Below are positions 17,922-26,714 of a stretch of 64,000 bases of DNA, one piece after another. The translations under genes and the position numbers were made by a program. Source of the DNA: an uncultured Lachnospiraceae bacterium (GTDB lineage: Bacteria > Bacillota > Clostridia > Lachnospirales > Lachnospiraceae); the NCBI GenBank assembly GCA_934364805.1, contig CAKRMH010000001.1:1-64000 (forward strand). Reading direction: 5' to 3'. The notes under the pieces were generated by a model. That model made no database searches, was not told the origin of the DNA, and worked only from the letters and a program-made list of their open reading frames with translations. Position 1 is the first letter of the stretch. Each line of letters begins with the position of its first letter.

Positions 17922-19532
17922 ATGAGTAAAAAAAAGAAACAGACTGCCATAGTGGTTGCAGTCGGTATACTTGTGACAGCGGTAATCATACTTATGATAC
18001 AGATCAGGCAGAGTACATCAAAGACAGCCGAAAAAAGTGCTGTGATCACCCTGTCAGATGAGGATACAAAGATAAAAGGCGGTGGAGTGACCGTAAAAGA
18101 TCAGGTGATCACAATTACGAACCCGGGAGATTATACGTTCAGTGGAAGCCTTTCCGATGGAAGGATTGTGATCGATGTTTCGGAAGGAACGGTTCATGTG
18201 ACACTAAATGGTGTTGATATCACAAGCAGTGAAAGAGATGTGATTTATTCAAAAGACAGTGCAGAGGTTTGTGTGATTGCCGCCGATGGCACGGATAACA
18301 CCCTGGTAAGCGGAACTGAGGATTTTACTGCGGATGAAGATGATTTAGATGAAGATGGAACCTATAAAAATAAACAGAAGGCTGTTATTTTTACAAAAGG
18401 GAACCTGACGATCAGCGGCACCGGCTCTTTGAATGTGACAGGAAATATTTATAATGGAATCCAGACAAAAGGAACCCTGGCACTTCAGGATGTGCAGCTG
18501 ACAGTAAATGCGGTGCATCATGGTGTGAAATCGAAACAGGAGATGAATCTGGTCTCCGGAACGTATGCTGTGACAGCAGGAGAGGATGGGTTTCAGTCAG
18601 ATCTGAACATTACAGTTTCGGACGGAAGCTATGCAATCGCAGCTGGTGATGATGGAATCCATGCAGATGGAGAACTTACCATAGATAATGGAACTATTAC
18701 AGTTTCAGAATCTGTTGAGGGGCTTGAAGGGCATATGATCACGATCAATGATGGACAGATTGATATCACATCCAGTGATGATGGAATCAATGCAAACGGA
18801 GGAAGCCAGAACGGATTTGGTATGGGCGGTGGAATGCAGCAGCCGGAGAATGGGGATGCCTCAGCCGAACCGCCACAGAAGCCGGATGATTCGGATGCAG
18901 CCGGAGCTTCTGGGAATATGCCACAAATGCCGGATCGTTCAGCTGGTTCTATGGGAGATGCTTTGTCAGGCATGCCACAGGAAGAAAACAAGAACAGCGA
19001 TTCAGAAGAATCGGATTCACTGGTAGACACAACAACGACCCCGGAGCTTACCATTAATGGAGGCAGCATCCATGTCAATGCAGGGGGGGACGGAATTGAT
19101 TCAAATGGAAACATTACCATCAATGGCGGAACTGTTTATGTAGATGGACCATCCAGCGGAGGTGATTCTGCATTGGATTATGGTACGGAAAATGGTGGAA
19201 TCCTTACGATAAACGGTGGTAATGTGATCGCAATCGGAATGTCAGATATGCTGGAAGCGGTTGATGCATCTTCGACACAGAATTCCATTATGTACGTATT
19301 TTCACAGACGGTAACAAAAGGAACTGAGGTGACGGTAAGTGACAGCAATGGAAATACCATATTTGCGTATACCCCGGTGAAGGATGCGGACAGTGTGATC
19401 TTAAGTTCTGCAGATCTTACAGAAGGAGAGACCTATACGTTTACTTATGGTGAGCAGTCAGAGAGTATTACAGTAGATTCGGTTAATACAACGAATGATA
19501 CAAGAAGCTCCATGGAACCTGGAAAACGTTAA
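17922..19532 (+). CDS. Surface beta-helix carbohydrate-binding protein (Cthe_2159-like)
   Basis: The 536-residue protein starts with a lysine-rich N-terminus and one hydrophobic segment (about residues 7-26), so it is probably membrane-anchored or secreted. The rest consists of short right-handed beta-helix rungs such as DDGIHADGELTIDNGTI and NGGSIHVNAGGDGIDSNG, the pattern of Cthe_2159-type polysaccharide-binding proteins, in which Asp/Gly/Asn turns hold calcium. A Met/Gln/Pro/Ser-rich, acidic segment (about residues 294-375) interrupts the helix. The ATG at 17922 is chosen because it gives a proper signal anchor and has AAAGG upstream; an in-frame TTG at 17772 lies inside the gltD terminator. 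It has no operon partners. Confidence 0.75.
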   Translation: MSKKKKQTAIVVAVGILVTAVIILMIQIRQSTSKTAEKSAVITLSDEDTKIKGGGVTVKDQVITITNPGDYTFSGSLSDGRIVIDVSEGTVHVTLNGVDITSSERDVIYSKDSAEVCVIAADGTDNTLVSGTEDFTADEDDLDEDGTYKNKQKAVIFTKGNLTISGTGSLNVTGNIYNGIQTKGTLALQDVQLTVNAVHHGVKSKQEMNLVSGTYAVTAGEDGFQSDLNITVSDGSYAIAAGDDGIHADGELTIDNGTITVSESVEGLEGHMITINDGQIDITSSDDGINANGGSQNGFGMGGGMQQPENGDASAEPPQKPDDSDAAGASGNMPQMPDRSAGSMGDALSGMPQEENKNSDSEESDSLVDTTTTPELTINGGSIHVNAGGDGIDSNGNITINGGTVYVDGPSSGGDSALDYGTENGGILTINGGNVIAIGMSDMLEAVDASSTQNSIMYVFSQTVTKGTEVTVSDSNGNTIFAYTPVKDADSVILSSADLTEGETYTFTYGEQSESITVDSVNTTNDTRSSMEPGKR

Positions 19533-19540
19533 AAATATGG

Positions 19541-19569
19541 TTGTGAAATACAGGGAAGAACGATATAAT
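19541..19569 (+). promoter_or_regulatory. Sigma-A-type promoter for the Cof-type phosphatase gene
   Basis: TTGTGA (19541-19546) and a perfect TATAAT (19564-19569) with 17-base spacing. The predicted start, near 19576, lies upstream of the hairpin at 19588-19628. Confidence 0.6.
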
Positions 19570-19587
19570 AGAGCATAAGCGTTAGAG

Positions 19588-19628
19588 AAAGGGCGTTAAA
19601 GGTAGCTGATACTTTTAACACCCTTTTT
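19588..19628 (+). terminator. Intrinsic terminator-like hairpin between the beta-helix and phosphatase genes
   Basis: A 16-bp stem (19588-19603 with 19611-19626, one C-A mismatch and one G-U) with a 7-base loop, running into a T tract. It can end transcripts from the beta-helix gene, but it also lies in the 5' leader predicted for the following phosphatase gene. Confidence 0.7.
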
Positions 19629-19656
19629 ATCTGCTTGTGGAAGGAGCATAGATAAG

Positions 19657-20454
19657 ATGCAGAAGATAATCTTTTTTGACATTGACGGAACAATCTGGGA
19701 CAATCGCATGAATATACCAGAGAGCACGGTATGGACGATAAAAAAGTTAAAAGAGAAGGGATATAAAACATTTATCTGTTCAGGAAGAGGAAGGGCAAAT
19801 ATCCGCTCACCAAGACTGCTGTCGTTGGGATTTGATGGAATTATTGCAGCGTGCGGCAACCACATTGAGATGGATGGAAAAGTGTTATATCAGAATCTGC
19901 TTTCCCAGGAGCTGGTTCAAAAGGCACTTGGGCTTCTGGAAGTAAACCGTATGCCGGTAATTTTGGAGGGGCCGGTCTATCACTGGACGGACGAGGATGC
20001 TTTTGCGGATGATCCGTTTGTTGAGATTATCCGAAAGGAAATGGGGCAATATCTTGTCCCGATCACGGGTTATGGAAAAGACTATATTATTAATAAATTC
20101 AGTGCGGATATTATGCCGGACAGCAATTTTGAAGCAGTTCAAAAAGGACTGGAAGATGAGATGGACTTTCTGGTGCATCCGGGAGATAAATTCCAGGTGG
20201 TAGAATTTATCCCAAAGGGTACTTCAAAGGCAACGGGAATCCATAAATTATGCGAAATGCTTGGTGTGGATGTGAAGGACACCTATGCGCTTGGTGACAG
20301 TGTTAATGATCTGGATATGATCGAAGCAGTCGGACACGGAATTGCAATGGGAAACGGAACAAAACAGATCAAGGAGATTGCAGAATATGTGACTGCGCCA
20401 CTTCACGAAGATGGGGTAAAACAGGCAATGGAGCATTACGGACTTATTTTATAA
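19657..20454 (+). CDS. Cof-type HAD phosphatase (HAD subfamily IIB)
   Basis: A 265-residue phosphatase with motif I FFDIDGTIWDNR, motif II ICSGRG, the C2-type cap, and motif IV YALGDSVNDLDMI followed by GIAMGNG. The family (Cof, YidA, YkrA and relatives) dephosphorylates sugar phosphates and cofactor intermediates with broad specificity; the true substrate cannot be inferred. AAGGAG lies 10 bases before the ATG. The gene appears to be a single transcription unit with its own promoter. Confidence 0.85.
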   Translation: MQKIIFFDIDGTIWDNRMNIPESTVWTIKKLKEKGYKTFICSGRGRANIRSPRLLSLGFDGIIAACGNHIEMDGKVLYQNLLSQELVQKALGLLEVNRMPVILEGPVYHWTDEDAFADDPFVEIIRKEMGQYLVPITGYGKDYIINKFSADIMPDSNFEAVQKGLEDEMDFLVHPGDKFQVVEFIPKGTSKATGIHKLCEMLGVDVKDTYALGDSVNDLDMIEAVGHGIAMGNGTKQIKEIAEYVTAPLHEDGVKQAMEHYGLIL

Positions 20455-20552
20455 AAAAAGTATAAAAATGAGATAATAATGAAAAAATGAGAAAACAAGA
20501 GTATAAACGAGAAAATAAGAGCATAGATTTAAAATACACAACAAATATCCGG

Positions 20553-20581
20553 TTGCGATTCGCAGTGGAAAAATCTATTAT
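20553..20581 (+). promoter_or_regulatory. Sigma-A-type promoter of groESL
   Basis: TTGCGA (20553-20558) and TATTAT (20576-20581) spaced by 17 bases. Transcription would begin just before the CIRCE operator. Confidence 0.75.
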
Positions 20582-20592
20582 AAGACCATCGG

Positions 20593-20619
20593 TTAGCACT
20601 CAATGAAAAAGAGTGCTAA
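20593..20619. promoter_or_regulatory. CIRCE operator (HrcA-binding site)
   Basis: TTAGCACTC, nine bases, GAGTGCTAA: a perfect match to the CIRCE inverted repeat bound by the heat-shock repressor HrcA. It overlaps the expected transcription start region of groES, the standard arrangement for HrcA repression relieved by heat. Confidence 0.97.
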
Positions 20620-20668
20620 TAACTACAGAGAATATGATTTCTAATTATAGAACAAGGAGGCAGCAATC

Positions 20669-20953
20669 ATGAAATTAGTACCATTATCTGACAGAGTTGT
20701 TTTAAAACAGGTGGAAGCAGAAGAGACTACCAAATCAGGTATCATCTTAACAAGTGCAGCTCAGGAAAAGCCACAGGAGGCAGAAGTTATTGCAGTAGGA
20801 CCTGGCGGAATGGTTGATGGCAAAGAAGTTACCATGCAGGTGAAAGTTGGACAGAAAGTCATCTACTCCAAATATGCAGGAACGGAAGTAAAACTTGACG
20901 GAGATGAATACATTATCGTAAGACAGAATGATATTCTTGCTGTTGTTGAATAA
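20669..20953 (+). CDS. groES: Co-chaperonin GroES
   Basis: The 94-residue 10-kDa chaperonin lid. It has the N-terminal KLVPLSDRVVLKQ strand, the mobile loop around residues 17-32 (EETTKSGIIL) and the C-terminal VRQNDILAVVE. ACAAGGAGG precedes the ATG. It lies 50 bases before groEL and is controlled by the CIRCE element and promoter upstream. Confidence 0.98.
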   Translation: MKLVPLSDRVVLKQVEAEETTKSGIILTSAAQEKPQEAEVIAVGPGGMVDGKEVTMQVKVGQKVIYSKYAGTEVKLDGDEYIIVRQNDILAVVE

Positions 20954-21003
20954 TACAGAGATTTGAGACTATTAAAATTTAGAAAAGAAAGAGGTCGTTA
21001 AAT

Positions 21004-22629
21004 ATGGCAAAAGAGATTAAATATGGATCAGAAGCAAGAGCAGCATTGGGTGCTGGCGTTGACAAATTAGCAAACACCGTACGTGTTACAATCGGACCAA
21101 AAGGAAGAAACGTAGTTTTAGACAAATCTTTCGGAGCTCCACTTATTACAAATGATGGTGTTACCATTGCAAAAGAGATTGAACTTGAGGATGCGTTTGA
21201 GAATATGGGAGCACAGCTTGTAAAAGAAGTTGCAACTAAGACAAACGATGTTGCCGGTGATGGTACAACAACAGCAACTGTCTTAACACAGGCTATGGTA
21301 CAGGAAGGAATGAAGAACCTGGAAGCAGGTGCTAATCCAATCGTATTAAGACGCGGTATGAAAAAAGCTACAGATGCTGCGGTATCTGCATTAAAAGAAA
21401 TGAGCCAGAAGGTAAAAGGCAAAGATCAGATCGCAAAAGTTGCAGCGATCTCTGCTGGAGATGAAGAGGTTGGTAATCTCGTTGCTGATGCTATGGAGAA
21501 AGTGTCTAACGATGGTGTTATCACAATTGAGGAATCCAAGACCATGCAGACAGAACTTGACCTTGTAGAAGGTATGCAGTTCGATCGTGGATATCTGTCC
21601 GCATATATGTGCACAGATATGGACAAAATGGAAGCAACCTTAGATGATCCATATATCCTTATTACTGATAAGAAGATCTCAAATATTCAGGAGATCCTTC
21701 CACTGTTAGAGCAGATCGTACAGTCTGGTTCCAAATTACTGATCATTGCTGAGGATGTAGAAGGTGAAGCACTTACCACACTGATCGTAAACAAATTACG
21801 TGGAACATTCAATGTAGTAGCTGTAAAAGCTCCTGGATATGGTGACAGAAGAAAAGCAATGCTGGAAGACATCGCCGTATTGACAGGTGGTCAGGTAATC
21901 AGCTCGGATCTTGGTCTGGAACTGAAAGATACTACAATGGATCAGTTAGGACGTGCAAAATCTGTTAAAGTTGGAAAAGAAAATACGGTTATCGTTGATG
22001 GTGCTGGTGATAAAGATGCAATCCAGGGAAGAATCAAACAGATCCGTGGACAGATTGAAGAGACAACATCTGAATTTGATAAAGAGAAACTTCAGGAGAG
22101 ACTTGCAAAGATGGCAGGTGGTGTAGCTGTTATCCGTGTAGGTGCAGCAACAGAGACAGAGATGAAAGAAGCAAAACTTCGTATGGAAGACGCTTTGAAT
22201 GCAACAAGAGCAGCAGTCGAAGAAGGAATCATTGCAGGTGGTGGATCTGCTTACATCCATGCTTCCAAGAAAGTATCTGAACTGGCTGATACATTAGAAG
22301 GCGATGAGAAGACCGGTGCTAAGGTTATCTTAAAAGCTCTGGAAGCTCCATTATTCTATATTGCAGCAAACGCAGGACTTGAAGGTGCTGTTATCATTAA
22401 CAAAGTAAAAGAATCCAAACCAGGCGTTGGATTTAATGCTGCAACAGAAGAATATGTTGATATGGTAGAGAACGGAATCCTTGATCCTGTCAAAGTAACA
22501 AGAAGTGCTCTTCAGAATGCAACATCCGTAGCATCTACATTACTGACAACAGAATCAGCAGTTGCAAACATCAAAGAGGATACTCCAGCGATGCCAGCAG
22601 GCGGAGCCGGAATGGGCGGAATGATGTAA
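21004..22629 (+). CDS. groEL: Chaperonin GroEL
   Basis: A full-length 541-residue 60-kDa chaperonin. The ATP-binding region VAGDGTTTATVLTQA, the apical-domain LIIAEDVEGEALTTL and the equatorial AAVEEGIIAGGG signature are intact. The tail ends in a Gly/Met-rich segment (GGAGMGGMM). It assembles with GroES to fold cytosolic proteins and is in the same HrcA-controlled operon. Confidence 0.98.
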   Translation: MAKEIKYGSEARAALGAGVDKLANTVRVTIGPKGRNVVLDKSFGAPLITNDGVTIAKEIELEDAFENMGAQLVKEVATKTNDVAGDGTTTATVLTQAMVQEGMKNLEAGANPIVLRRGMKKATDAAVSALKEMSQKVKGKDQIAKVAAISAGDEEVGNLVADAMEKVSNDGVITIEESKTMQTELDLVEGMQFDRGYLSAYMCTDMDKMEATLDDPYILITDKKISNIQEILPLLEQIVQSGSKLLIIAEDVEGEALTTLIVNKLRGTFNVVAVKAPGYGDRRKAMLEDIAVLTGGQVISSDLGLELKDTTMDQLGRAKSVKVGKENTVIVDGAGDKDAIQGRIKQIRGQIEETTSEFDKEKLQERLAKMAGGVAVIRVGAATETEMKEAKLRMEDALNATRAAVEEGIIAGGGSAYIHASKKVSELADTLEGDEKTGAKVILKALEAPLFYIAANAGLEGAVIINKVKESKPGVGFNAATEEYVDMVENGILDPVKVTRSALQNATSVASTLLTTESAVANIKEDTPAMPAGGAGMGGMM

Positions 22630-22697
22630 AATCTGCGCATGCAGGAATCAGGCATAAATGAACAGTTGAAGTGGTATTAAAAACCACGACAAATAAG

Positions 22698-22760
22698 ATG
22701 AAAAGCCATGACATAAAACCTTGAAAAACCAAGGAATGTTAAGGCTTTTCATTTTTTTTT
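22698..22760 (+). terminator. Intrinsic terminator of groESL
   Basis: A 10-bp outer stem (22698-22707 with 22743-22752), an additional CCTTG/CAAGG inner stem, and a run of nine T residues. The right part overlaps the -35 element proposed for mgsA. Confidence 0.85.
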
Positions 22761-22774
22761 CGCTATGTTATACT
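22746..22774 (+). promoter_or_regulatory. Extended -10 promoter for mgsA-degV-lysR
   Basis: The -10 TATACT (22769-22774) is preceded by TGT, giving an extended -10. A weak -35 TTTTCA (22746-22751) at 17-base spacing lies inside the groEL terminator stem and T tract. Confidence 0.5.
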
Positions 22775-22839
22775 CATATCCATAAGCGGATTTTTTTATT
22801 TTGGAAACCACTTAAAAAGAAGCAGACAGGAGATAAAAT

Positions 22840-23307
22840 ATGGGTGATTTTATTACATTAACAATTGATAAAAAGAAAAATATTGCACTGATTGCACACG
22901 ACGGGAAAAAGGCAGAACTGATACAGTGGTGCCAGGATCATAAATCAATTTTAGAGAAACACTTTCTTTGTGGAACGGGGACAACGGCCCGGATGATTAC
23001 CGATAAAACAGGACTTCCGGTGCGCGGATACAACAGTGGTCCTCTTGGCGGAGATCAGCAGATCGGAGCAAAGATCGTAGAAGGAAAGGTGGACTTTGTG
23101 GTGTTTTTCTCGGATCCGCTTACTGCACAGCCACATGACCCGGATGTAAAGGCATTGATGCGGATTGCACAGGTGTATGATATTCCGATGGCAGTCAACA
23201 AAGCATCTGCAGATTTTATGATCACATCCATTTATATGGAAAAAGAGTATGATCATGATGTGATCAATTTTCATAAAAATATCAAGGAGCGTTCCGAGAC
23301 GCTGTAG
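22840..23307 (+). CDS. mgsA: Methylglyoxal synthase
   Basis: A 155-residue enzyme converting dihydroxyacetone phosphate to methylglyoxal and phosphate, a bypass of lower glycolysis used under phosphate limitation or sugar stress. It has the N-terminal IALIAHDGKK phosphate-binding segment, CGTGTTARM, and the catalytic Asp72 in GPLGGDQQIGA. The C-terminal DFMITS segment is conserved. AGGAG precedes the ATG, and degV follows after 12 bases. Confidence 0.96.
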   Translation: MGDFITLTIDKKKNIALIAHDGKKAELIQWCQDHKSILEKHFLCGTGTTARMITDKTGLPVRGYNSGPLGGDQQIGAKIVEGKVDFVVFFSDPLTAQPHDPDVKALMRIAQVYDIPMAVNKASADFMITSIYMEKEYDHDVINFHKNIKERSETL

Positions 23308-23319
23308 TTGGAGGAGAAT

Positions 23320-24189
23320 ATGAGTAAGGTTATCGTAGTAACAGACAGCAATAGTGGTATTACACAGAGCGAAGCGAAAGATATTGGCGTTGTTGTCATG
23401 CCAATGCCATTTTACATCAATGGTCAGATGTATTATGAGGATATTGATCTGACCCAGGAACAATTTTATGAGAAACTGGAACAGGGAGGTGAAATCAAGA
23501 CCTCTATGCCGTTAGTGGGAGATGTAACCGACAAATGGGACGAGCTTTTAAAGGATTATGATGAGATCGTCTATATCCCGATGTCATCCGGACTCAGCAG
23601 CTCCTGCGAGACAGCTTATATGCTTTCCCAGGATTATGATGGAAAAGTACAGGTCGTCAATAACCAGAGAATTTCTGTAACACAGAGACAATCTGTACTG
23701 GATGCAAAACAGCTTGCAGAGCAGGGGAAAAATGCAGAAGAGATTAAAAACATCTTAGAAGAAAAGAAATTTGATTCTTCCATCTATATCATGGTAGATA
23801 CGCTTGATTATCTGAAAAAGGGAGGACGTATTACTCCGGCAGCAGCCGCCCTTGGTACACTTTTGAAATTGAAACCGGTATTGCAGATCCAGGGAGAACG
23901 TCTGGACGCTTTTGCAAAGGCACGTACAGTGAAACAGGCGAAGAATATTATGATCGAAGCCATGAAAAAAGATATGGAAACAAGATTTGGAAGCGCAGAT
24001 GGTGCAAAGATAAATCTGGAGATGGCATATACCAAAGAGCTTGATGCCGCACTTGCATTCAAAGAGGAGGTGCAGGCAGCATTCCCGAATAATGAGATCG
24101 TGCTGAATCCGTTATCATTAAGTGTGTCCTGCCATATCGGACCGGGAGCACTTGCAATTGCATGTTCTAAGAAAATAGATGCCGAATGA
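23320..24189 (+). CDS. DegV-family fatty-acid-binding protein
   Basis: The 289-residue protein has the DegV fold features: VVTDSNSGIT at the N-terminus, KTSMPLVGD, the IPMSSGLSSSCETA loop and YLKKGGRI. DegV (FakB) proteins bind a single fatty acid and present it to the kinase FakA for phosphorylation; no fakA is nearby. The ATG at 23320 is chosen because TTGGAGGA lies just upstream; the in-frame TTG at 23308 would start within that site. The stop overlaps the lysR start by four bases (ATGA). Confidence 0.9.
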   Translation: MSKVIVVTDSNSGITQSEAKDIGVVVMPMPFYINGQMYYEDIDLTQEQFYEKLEQGGEIKTSMPLVGDVTDKWDELLKDYDEIVYIPMSSGLSSSCETAYMLSQDYDGKVQVVNNQRISVTQRQSVLDAKQLAEQGKNAEEIKNILEEKKFDSSIYIMVDTLDYLKKGGRITPAAAALGTLLKLKPVLQIQGERLDAFAKARTVKQAKNIMIEAMKKDMETRFGSADGAKINLEMAYTKELDAALAFKEEVQAAFPNNEIVLNPLSLSVSCHIGPGALAIACSKKIDAE

Positions 24190-25082
24190 TGGATATTAAT
24201 TTAGAATATTATAAAATTTTTTATTACGTAACAAAATATCAGAGTATTACACAGGCGGCAGAGGTGCTTTCCATCTCACAGCCTGCGGTATCACAGGCAG
24301 TCAAGAATCTGGAAAAGGCACTTGGCTGCAAACTTTTTGTGCGGATGGCAAAAGGAGTCCGCCTGACCAGTGAGGGAGATGTTTTATTTTCATTTGTTTC
24401 AAAAGGCTATGAAAGCATACTTGCAGGAGAGCGGAAGCTGAGTGAGATCCTGGACCTGGAAGGTGGAGAGATCTGCATTGGAGCGAGTGATATGACGCTG
24501 CAGTTTTATCTTTTGTCCTATCTGGAACAGTTTCATGAAAAATATCCGGATATTAAGGTTACGGTGACAAATGCCCCGACACCGGAGACGTTAGGTTATC
24601 TGGAGGACGGAAGAATTGACTTTGGAGTTGTCAGTACACCGGTCATAACGAAACATGGATGTATACAGATCCCGGTACGGAAAATTCGGGATATTTTTGT
24701 CGCAGGGCATAAATTTGAATATCTGAAAGGGAAAAAACTCTGCTATCGGGAATTATCGGATCTTCCGGTCATGTGCCTGGAGGGAGATACTTCCACACGC
24801 AGATATGTGGCAGAATTTCTGGAAAAAGAGCATGTAATGTTGCAGCCGGAGTTTGAACTGGCAACAAGTGATATGCTGATCCAGTTCGCAAAAAGAAGTC
24901 TTGGAGTTGCGAGTGTTGTGGAAGATTTTGCAAAGCAGGCGATCAGGGAAGGAGAATTGTTTGAACTTCAATTTGACAAAGAGATTCCAAAGAGAGAGTT
25001 TTGCATTGTTTATAACGACAAAATTCCAATGTCTACAGCTGCCGGAAAACTCTTCCAAACGCTGACAAAACAAGAGATATAA
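24186..25082 (+). CDS. LysR-family transcriptional regulator
   Basis: A 298-residue regulator with the N-terminal winged helix-turn-helix (YYVTKYQSITQAAEVLSISQ, AVSQAVKNLEKALGCKLF) and a periplasmic-binding-like effector domain from about residue 90. It overlaps degV by ATGA, so the two are translationally coupled; it may respond to a lipid or carbon-stress signal handled by its neighbours, but this is inference only. A second ATG directly follows the first. Confidence 0.88.
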   Translation: MMDINLEYYKIFYYVTKYQSITQAAEVLSISQPAVSQAVKNLEKALGCKLFVRMAKGVRLTSEGDVLFSFVSKGYESILAGERKLSEILDLEGGEICIGASDMTLQFYLLSYLEQFHEKYPDIKVTVTNAPTPETLGYLEDGRIDFGVVSTPVITKHGCIQIPVRKIRDIFVAGHKFEYLKGKKLCYRELSDLPVMCLEGDTSTRRYVAEFLEKEHVMLQPEFELATSDMLIQFAKRSLGVASVVEDFAKQAIREGELFELQFDKEIPKREFCIVYNDKIPMSTAAGKLFQTLTKQEI

Positions 25083-25115
25083 TATAGACTTATGTCACAC
25101 ATAAAAAACATTGAT

Positions 25116-25144
25116 TTTACTTATGCCAATTTTTACTCTATAAT
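25116..25144 (+). promoter_or_regulatory. Sigma-A-type promoter upstream of purA
   Basis: TTTACT (25116-25121) and a perfect TATAAT (25139-25144), 17 bases apart. The predicted start near 25151 lies immediately before a terminator-type hairpin. Confidence 0.55.
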
Positions 25145-25152
25145 CAGAAAGT

Positions 25153-25187
25153 AAAAACGGACAGGTTTTTACAGCCTGTCCGTTTTT
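25153..25187 (+). terminator. Terminator-type hairpin between lysR and purA
   Basis: A perfect 13-bp stem (25153-25165 with 25175-25187), 9-base loop, ending in five T residues. It would end the mgsA-degV-lysR transcript, but it is downstream of the apparent purA promoter and would head the purA mRNA. Confidence 0.75.
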
Positions 25188-25239
25188 GTGTCTAAATGAT
25201 GACATGAATACGATGAATGATCTAGGAGGACGTAGTACA

Positions 25240-26532
25240 ATGGTTAAAGCAGTAGTCGGTGCCAACTGGGGCGATGAAGGAAAAGGTAAAATTACAGATA
25301 TGCTTGCAGAGGAAGCGGATATTATCGTTCGTTTTCAGGGAGGTGCAAACGCAGGACATACCATCGTGAATAACTATGGTAAATTTGCCTTACATTCTCT
25401 GCCATCCGGTGTGTTTTATAGTCATACCACAAGCATTATCGGAAATGGTGTTGCACTTAATATTCCGGTTCTGTTCAATGAAATAAAGTCAATTACGGAC
25501 AGAAATGTTCCGATGCCTAAGATTCTGGTATCTGACAGAGCACAGATTGTTATGCCGTATCACATTTTATTTGATCAGTATGAGGAAGAACGTCTGGGAG
25601 GAAAATCTTTCGGTTCTACCAAATCAGGTATTGCGCCTTTCTATTCGGATAAATATGCGAAAAATGGTTTCCAGGTAAGCGAATTATTTGATGATGACAG
25701 ATTAATACAGAAGATCGAACGTGTTTTAGTACAGAAGAATGTTATTCTTGAGCATTTATATCATAAGCCACAGATCGATCCGGATGAACTGTTAAAAACT
25801 TTACATGAATATCGTGATATGGTAGCTCCTTATGTATGTGACGTATCTGCATATCTGGATAAAGCATTAAAAGAAGGCAAGACCGTACTCTTAGAAGGAC
25901 AGCTTGGAACATTAAAAGATCCGGATCACGGAATTTATCCAATGGTTACTTCCTCATCTACATTAGCAGCATATGGTGCAATTGGAGCAGGTCTTCCTCC
26001 ATATGAGATCAAAGAGATTGTAACTGTATGTAAAGCTTATTCTTCAGCAGTAGGAGCCGGTGCTTTCGTAAGTGAGATTTTTGGAGATGAAGCAGATGAA
26101 TTAAGACGCCGCGGTGGTGATGGCGGAGAATTCGGAGCAACAACTGGACGCCCGAGACGTATGGGATGGTTCGACTGTGTTGCATCGAAATATGGATGCC
26201 GTCTTCAGGGAACAACAGATGTTGCTTTTACAGTTCTTGATGTACTTGGATATCTGGATGAGATTCCGGTATGTGTTGGATATGAGATTGATGGTGAGGT
26301 TACAACAGATTTCCCTGTAACATATAAGTTAGAGAAAGCAAAACCTGTAATGAAAAAGCTTCCGGGATGGAAATGCGATATCCGCGGAATCAAAAAATAT
26401 GAGGATCTTCCGGAAAATTGCAGAAAATATGTGGAATTTATTGAAGAACAGATCGGATTCCCAATTACAATGGTTTCAAATGGACCAGGAAGAGAAGATA
26501 TTATCTTCCGTGAGTCTCCACTTAAAAAATAA
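25240..26532 (+). CDS. purA: Adenylosuccinate synthetase
   Basis: A 430-residue GTP-dependent enzyme that makes adenylosuccinate from IMP and aspartate, the first committed step to AMP. It has the P-loop GANWGDEGKGK with catalytic Asp12, the GGANAGHTIVNN histidine loop, the IMP-binding GSTKSGIAP region and TTGRPRRMGW. The ATG at 25240 follows TAGGAGGA; the upstream TTG in the same frame (25186) lies in a terminator. Monocistronic, with terminators on both sides. Confidence 0.97.
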   Translation: MVKAVVGANWGDEGKGKITDMLAEEADIIVRFQGGANAGHTIVNNYGKFALHSLPSGVFYSHTTSIIGNGVALNIPVLFNEIKSITDRNVPMPKILVSDRAQIVMPYHILFDQYEEERLGGKSFGSTKSGIAPFYSDKYAKNGFQVSELFDDDRLIQKIERVLVQKNVILEHLYHKPQIDPDELLKTLHEYRDMVAPYVCDVSAYLDKALKEGKTVLLEGQLGTLKDPDHGIYPMVTSSSTLAAYGAIGAGLPPYEIKEIVTVCKAYSSAVGAGAFVSEIFGDEADELRRRGGDGGEFGATTGRPRRMGWFDCVASKYGCRLQGTTDVAFTVLDVLGYLDEIPVCVGYEIDGEVTTDFPVTYKLEKAKPVMKKLPGWKCDIRGIKKYEDLPENCRKYVEFIEEQIGFPITMVSNGPGREDIIFRESPLKK

Positions 26533-26550
26533 TAAGCGGTATTGGATGAA

Positions 26551-26592
26551 ACAGTCCACTGCACACAATCAGGTGTGCAGTGGACTGTTTTT
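26551..26592 (+). terminator. Intrinsic terminator of purA
   Basis: A perfect 16-bp stem (26551-26566 with 26573-26588) with a 6-base loop and a T tract: one of the strongest terminators in the window. Confidence 0.92.
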
Positions 26593-26714
26593 ACTTTCTG
26601 GGAAAAGCCTGTTCATATAGGTGTTCACAATTTGGTCACAATTTTACCACTTTTTCACCATGATTATTCCGTAAACTATTTATTGGGAATGAAAAAATAA
26701 AGGAGGAAATCACT

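Noticed and set aside
22672..22687. Small hairpin GTGGT/ACCAC after groEL
   Set aside because: Only five base pairs with no T run; the true terminator follows it.
25186..25239. Upstream start of purA at TTG 25186
   Set aside because: It lies at the end of a terminator; TAGGAGGA supports the ATG at 25240.
26593..26714. Promoter before the Gld-like operon (TTCACC-17-TATTTA)
   Set aside because: The match is too weak to list, although some promoter must exist because a strong terminator lies upstream.
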